A stretch of DNA of 18,487 bases from CAYNWK01 sp964400875 (GTDB taxonomy: Bacteria; Chloroflexota; Anaerolineae; Anaerolineales; UBA4823): NCBI GenBank assembly GCA_964400875.1, contig CAYNWK010000082.1:1-18487 (forward strand), written 5' to 3'. A program made the translations under genes and the position numbers. The notes beneath the pieces are model-generated. The model saw only the letters and a program-made list of their open reading frames with translations. It was not told the origin of the DNA and made no database searches. Below, one piece after another: positions 15,523 through 18,487 of this stretch (position 1 is the stretch's first letter; each line of letters starts with the position of its first letter).

Positions 15523-16302
15523 ATGCCAGAATTACACCACATCCTGGGTTCGATCTTCCGCGATATTGCTCAGAGCGTGTTCACCTCGGATATGTACTCG
15601 CGCGATATCAGCCGGTATTATGAACAAGACCCTTTGCTGCGCCACTTTCCGGTCCCACGTACGGAGGTGGACGAGCTGGAAGTGCAGTTGAAGTTTGCCA
15701 TCGCAAACATCGACCTGAACCCGGTGCAATCCGTCAGCCGCGAGTCTAGCGCGGCGACCGTTTTCGTCGATTTTTCTTACGATTTATCGGAGCATTTCTT
15801 CGAGGCGCTCGACGACAGCCTGGAGAACGTGGAAAACGTCGCCCGCGACACCTGGCGCAAGGTCAACTCGTTCGAGCAGCGCATCTACCTGAGGCAGGAT
15901 CTGCTTAAGTTTTTCCTGAGCGAACAGGGTAGGCTGATCGACGCGCAGGGCGAGTTCCAGGTAGCTGCTGCCCGGGGCGAAATCAGCGGGCTGCTCACCC
16001 GCCGGGTCAAATGGCTACTGCAAGACACGCCTCTGACCGCCAGCGCCCTGAAAAAGATCACCGACGCGGCGCTCAAGGCGCTCAAGTTGGACGCCCAGTT
16101 GAACGCGCTGGTGGAACCGCTGCGCTTCGCCTGGGAGCAGGGCGGCGATTTCACCCTCGATGTCGAGATCACCGCCGACAAGCTGCAAGGTCTGGATCCG
16201 GGACACCTGGCCACCGTCCTCGTACGCACCCGCATGCGCAACTACCTTTGGTCCGAAGTGGAACACGAAGGGCGCCGCTGGTGGACGCTCAACCCGGAGT
16301 AA
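15523..16302 (+). CDS. Hypothetical cassette protein with DUF2589-like P-x-P strand motif
   Basis: A 259-residue protein of no named family known to me. An N-terminal helix (HHILGSIFRDIAQ, 5-17) precedes the motif FPVPRTEVDELEVQLKFAI (42-60). This matches, position by position, the VPIPFLRI.../LPIPALQI... strand pair in the two DUF2589 proteins either side. The middle (about 88-195) is largely helical and charged, with LTRRVKWLLQD and ALKKITDAALKALKLDAQL. A C-terminal alpha/beta part (about 196-259) includes DFTLDVEITADKLQGL and ends WTLNPE. There is no signal peptide, TM or Cys cluster. It starts at ATG 15523, 38 bases after paralog 1, with only a weak AGG nearby. It probably co-assembles with its neighbours. 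Confidence 0.8.
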   Translation: MPELHHILGSIFRDIAQSVFTSDMYSRDISRYYEQDPLLRHFPVPRTEVDELEVQLKFAIANIDLNPVQSVSRESSAATVFVDFSYDLSEHFFEALDDSLENVENVARDTWRKVNSFEQRIYLRQDLLKFFLSEQGRLIDAQGEFQVAAARGEISGLLTRRVKWLLQDTPLTASALKKITDAALKALKLDAQLNALVEPLRFAWEQGGDFTLDVEITADKLQGLDPGHLATVLVRTRMRNYLWSEVEHEGRRWWTLNPE

Positions 16303-16332
16303 ACGCCGCCAGGCGAGAGGAAGGATAACCTT

Positions 16333-16959
16333 ATGGCGGAACCCACCGCGTTATCGTTTTACCAGCTGATCGGAGCGCCGTTATACGCCTTAATCGAGGC
16401 TGAAAGCTACGCTGCGGACGCGACGGCCCAATTCATCGAACGGGTGGGCTTCGAGCGGGCAGCTACAGAAGGAGATGGGGAGAAGCCGCGCGAAGACCTG
16501 GGCGACCTGCGCACGATCTCTTTCCGGCAGGAGCGGCGCGACTCGAGCGGCGCGGCCACTTCCTATAAAGTGGAAGTTCCCTTGCTGTCGGTCTTACCGA
16601 TCCCGGCGCTTCAAATCCGCGAGGCGGAGCTGGAATTTTTCGTCAAGATCGTGGACATGCTCACGGAAACCCAGCAAAACAACCAGGCGCAGAGCAAAGC
16701 AGGGGAGCCAGACAAGCCGGCAGGTGAGGTTTCACAGGAGAAGCTGGTCCGCACTCCCCCGCGCATCGACCTCAAAACGATGATGGGTCGCGGCCAGCCG
16801 GGCGCGCCGGTAGCCTCGAGATCGGCTTTTGACATGCAGGTGCGCGTCAAGATCAAAGTCGAGCAGGCCGATGTGCCTGCCGGTCTGGCGCGTTTGTTCA
16901 ACCTGATGGAACAGAGCATCTCCAGCACCCCCCTGACCGAAACCGAGCCTACAGAGTAA
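16333..16959 (+). CDS. DUF2589 family protein, paralog 2
   Basis: A 208-residue protein homologous to paralog 1 across its full length. The N-terminal helix LIGAPLYALIEAESYAADAT...FIERVGF (12-40) aligns without gaps to residues 15-43 of paralog 1. PLLSVLPIPALQIREAELEF (83-102) aligns to the beta core, and DVPAGLARLFNLMEQSI (180-196) to the closing helix. The linker between (about 107-165) is longer and rich in Gln, Pro and Gly. It carries a more charged loop (about 44-75) than paralog 1, so the two may be non-equivalent subunits of one assembly. ATG 16333 has AGGAAGGA about seven bases upstream, 30 bases after the previous stop. It has no Cys, signal peptide or membrane segment. Function unknown. 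Confidence 0.87.
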   Translation: MAEPTALSFYQLIGAPLYALIEAESYAADATAQFIERVGFERAATEGDGEKPREDLGDLRTISFRQERRDSSGAATSYKVEVPLLSVLPIPALQIREAELEFFVKIVDMLTETQQNNQAQSKAGEPDKPAGEVSQEKLVRTPPRIDLKTMMGRGQPGAPVASRSAFDMQVRVKIKVEQADVPAGLARLFNLMEQSISSTPLTETEPTE

Positions 16960-16964
16960 CCCTG

Positions 16965-17222
16965 ATGACAAGCGAAACCCCCGGTCCAGCAGCTGCTCAA
17001 GGCGGATTCAACTGCCCGCGCTGTCAGGGTTTCATCCCTATTACCTTGCAAGCGCTGCTGGGTTCATTCCACGTGTCTTGCAGCCAGTGCGGCCTGGAAC
17101 TAACGCTCGATCTACAGCGTTCGGCAGCCGCGCTGACAGAACTGCGCAAACTGGCCGCCAGCACAGCCGAGGCTCGCCGCATGCTCGACGACGCTCGATC
17201 TTCGCAGCCCAGGCGAGAGTAG
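16965..17222 (+). CDS. Small zinc-ribbon protein of the DUF2589 cassette
   Basis: An 85-residue protein. Residues 15-50 hold CPRC and CSQCG, two CxxC knuckles about 20 residues apart around a short helix (ITLQALLG). This is the layout of a structural zinc ribbon, here with the strands FNC and GLELTLDLQ. The C-terminal half is one amphipathic helix (RSAAALTELRKLAASTAEARRML) that could pair with a partner. No DNA-binding or catalytic motif is evident. ATG 16965 comes five bases after paralog 2 and lacks a clear ribosome site, so translation is probably coupled. Proteins this small within a cassette often serve as adaptors or assembly factors; that is inference. Confidence 0.78.
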   Translation: MTSETPGPAAAQGGFNCPRCQGFIPITLQALLGSFHVSCSQCGLELTLDLQRSAAALTELRKLAASTAEARRMLDDARSSQPRRE

Positions 17223-17239
17223 CTGCAGGCATATCCAGT

Positions 17240-17521
17240 ATGTGGGCGGCTCAGTTCAAGAACAAGCTCAATGCGCTGTTCCAGGCTTGCGGGAACTGGG
17301 TGCGGCGCTGGGGAGGCCTGCGACCGGCAGCGCCCGGCAAATCTGCACCTCCCGGGAACCTCGCCCAGGCCTTGGAGCTGGTCTACGACCCAAAGCGCGG
17401 CGTCTGGGTGAGCGAGCTGACCTACGTCTACCGCTCGCTCGAATGCCGGCTGCAGGTGGGAGAGGACGACCCGCCGCCTGCGCTGTCGCGCTTGCTCAAA
17501 GCCTGGCGTATTGACCCCTGA
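17240..17521 (+). CDS. Small hypothetical cassette protein
   Basis: A 93-residue basic protein of no family I recognise. It begins with an amphipathic helix (FKNKLNALFQACGNWVRRW), then a Pro/Gly/Ala linker, then a compact conserved-looking segment, LAQALELVYDPKRGVWVSEL, followed by TYVYRSLECRL. It ends with a helix, ALSRLLKAWRI. ATG 17240 is the natural start because it follows the zinc-ribbon stop by 17 bases. The frame can be read open from 17078, but that part lies across the zinc-ribbon gene and has an Arg-rich shadow composition. It lies 20 bases before the last cassette gene, so it is likely part of the same operon. Confidence 0.6.
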   Translation: MWAAQFKNKLNALFQACGNWVRRWGGLRPAAPGKSAPPGNLAQALELVYDPKRGVWVSELTYVYRSLECRLQVGEDDPPPALSRLLKAWRIDP

Positions 17522-17541
17522 CCGGCTTTGGTGCCGCGGGC

Positions 17542-18480
17542 ATGCCACCCACTTATTTCATCCCCAATTTGAATGGCGTCCAGGGGGACAGCTTCAAGCG
17601 CGTGAAAGGCATTGGCCCACGGGCCTTCGCCGCGCTGCTGCGCCGAACCAGGCTATCCGTGACAGAAGCTCTGCGCGAAAAATATTTCGGCGCAGTCGAC
17701 ATCTACCGCCTGGATTACCACCTCGAGCGCTGGAACGAGGCGGCTGAGGCGGAGCGAATCGGCCGGGAGGCGGGCCTGCTCTACCTGATCCTGGACTTTT
17801 TTCACGCCCGCTTGTTCCCACGCCAGGCGCAGGAAAGGTATCTGAGCACGACTGTGTTCGCCTCCTACTTCTGGCAGCGCAGCGCCGATAACCTCGAAGC
17901 CAACGCCGCCGGGCTGCTGCATGCGTTAGCGGTCGCCGGGCTGCTCCCGGACGAATGGTTTCCCCAGGTTGTGCTGGAACGGCGCATCCAGGCCGAAATT
18001 GGGCGGCTGCGCGTGTTCGAAGGTGCGCAGGTCTCCAGCGACCTGGGCCTGCCCACTGCGGGGGTAAGCTGGATGGGCCAGGAGACGCGCCTCGCCCTGG
18101 CCGCGGTCCAGGCAAAGCTGGCTGCCGGGGAACCCTGCCTGGCTCGTATGATCCGGGACCCAAGTCGCCTGAGTGCCAACCGCCAGGTGATCGCCTACGA
18201 TTGCGTCGCCGGGCCCGGGCCGCGGCTGCGCCTGTCGATCTACGAGCCCGGCTGTCTGTGCTCCGACCACGCCATCGAAGTCGACTTGAGCGAAGAAAAG
18301 CCCGTCTTGGTCGAAACGTGCTCCCCAAACGAGCCGATGCCGATCTTCGGCCTGTTGTGCGAGCATTACGCCCCTGCCAGCCCGCCGGAATCCAGCGCCG
18401 CGCCCTGGTTGCGCAACCAGAGGATCCGGTCATGGTATTGGCGGCTGCGTTATGGGCTCCATCGGGTAGGGTTTCGTTAG
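17542..18480 (+). CDS. Cassette protein resembling a papain/C39-like fold with degenerate active site
   Basis: A 312-residue cytoplasmic protein. The N-terminus (1-70) is helical and includes GIGPRAFAALLRRT. The following pieces resemble, from memory, a bacterial family with GFCGGM...LDYF, NHQVLAYG and IYDPN motifs. Here they read GREAGLLYLILDFF (74-87), SANRQVIAYD (211-220) and IYEPG (233-237), and the end matches too (PIFGLLCEHY, 267-276). In this register Cys becomes Glu76, His becomes Arg214 and Asp becomes Glu235, so if the relationship is right, it is not a working cysteine enzyme. Six cysteines occur, with C238 and C240 close together. ATG 17542 follows the 93-residue gene by 20 bases and is the last gene in the window. 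A binding or scaffold role is more likely than catalysis. Confidence 0.72.
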   Translation: MPPTYFIPNLNGVQGDSFKRVKGIGPRAFAALLRRTRLSVTEALREKYFGAVDIYRLDYHLERWNEAAEAERIGREAGLLYLILDFFHARLFPRQAQERYLSTTVFASYFWQRSADNLEANAAGLLHALAVAGLLPDEWFPQVVLERRIQAEIGRLRVFEGAQVSSDLGLPTAGVSWMGQETRLALAAVQAKLAAGEPCLARMIRDPSRLSANRQVIAYDCVAGPGPRLRLSIYEPGCLCSDHAIEVDLSEEKPVLVETCSPNEPMPIFGLLCEHYAPASPPESSAAPWLRNQRIRSWYWRLRYGLHRVGFR

Positions 18481-18487
18481 TATCTCG

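Noticed and set aside
17594..18433. 279-codon open frame on the minus strand opposite the last cassette gene
   Set aside because: It is extremely rich in Arg, Gly, Pro and Ala, typical of a GC-rich antisense shadow. The plus-strand frame has normal protein composition and operon spacing.
14906..18480. Reading the DUF2589 cassette as a prophage or tail-like particle
   Set aside because: No capsid, tail, baseplate, portal, integrase or lysis gene is visible, and there are no attachment-site repeats around the tRNA or cassette in this window.

Overview
The window looks like a chromosomal segment of a bacterium, most likely of the phylum Chloroflexota (Anaerolineae-like). This is inferred from three things: a large ATP-binding/TPR/LuxR regulator, an F420-type (Ddn-like) oxidoreductase, and secreted or lipoprotein products with Pro/Thr-rich linkers. 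Base composition is moderately GC-rich. I could not run any search, so the taxonomy is an inference. There is no rRNA, CRISPR array, transposase or phage structural gene.

Layout. (1) 1-1000: the 3' part of a beta-CASP metallo-beta-lactamase ribonuclease gene, a strong inverted repeat/terminator, then a tRNA-Ser(CGA) with its own sigma70-type promoter. (2) 1299-4597: an MFS transporter, then two minus-strand genes for exported proteins, one membrane-anchored or secreted and one lipoprotein. (3) 4860-7328: a large STAND-type ATPase regulator with a C-terminal LuxR helix-turn-helix. (4) 7597-10163: a tight run of a six-TM protein, a SnoaL-like protein and a five-TM protein, followed after 60 bp by a membrane-anchored diheme cytochrome c. 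The regulator lies directly upstream and is the obvious candidate controller. (5) 10164-10656: a non-coding stretch that seems to hold the decayed remnant of a membrane-protein gene. (6) 10657-14688: an alpha/beta hydrolase, a deazaflavin-type nitroreductase, a beta-lactamase-fold serine hydrolase with a membrane tail, and a stand-alone 2-oxoacid-dehydrogenase-type acyltransferase domain. (7) 14906-18480: a compact six-gene cassette starting with a perfect Shine-Dalgarno sequence and preceded by a terminator-like hairpin.

The cassette in region 7 is the most interesting part. It encodes two clear DUF2589 paralogs and a third protein that shares their P-x-P beta-strand motif. It also encodes a two-CxxC zinc-ribbon mini-protein, a 93-residue orphan, and a 312-residue protein that looks like a papain/C39-type fold with all three expected catalytic positions replaced. 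None has a signal peptide or membrane segment, and spacing is 4-38 nt, so they probably act together in the cytoplasm. DUF2589 has no assigned function as far as I know. This is the best candidate for an undescribed multi-protein system.
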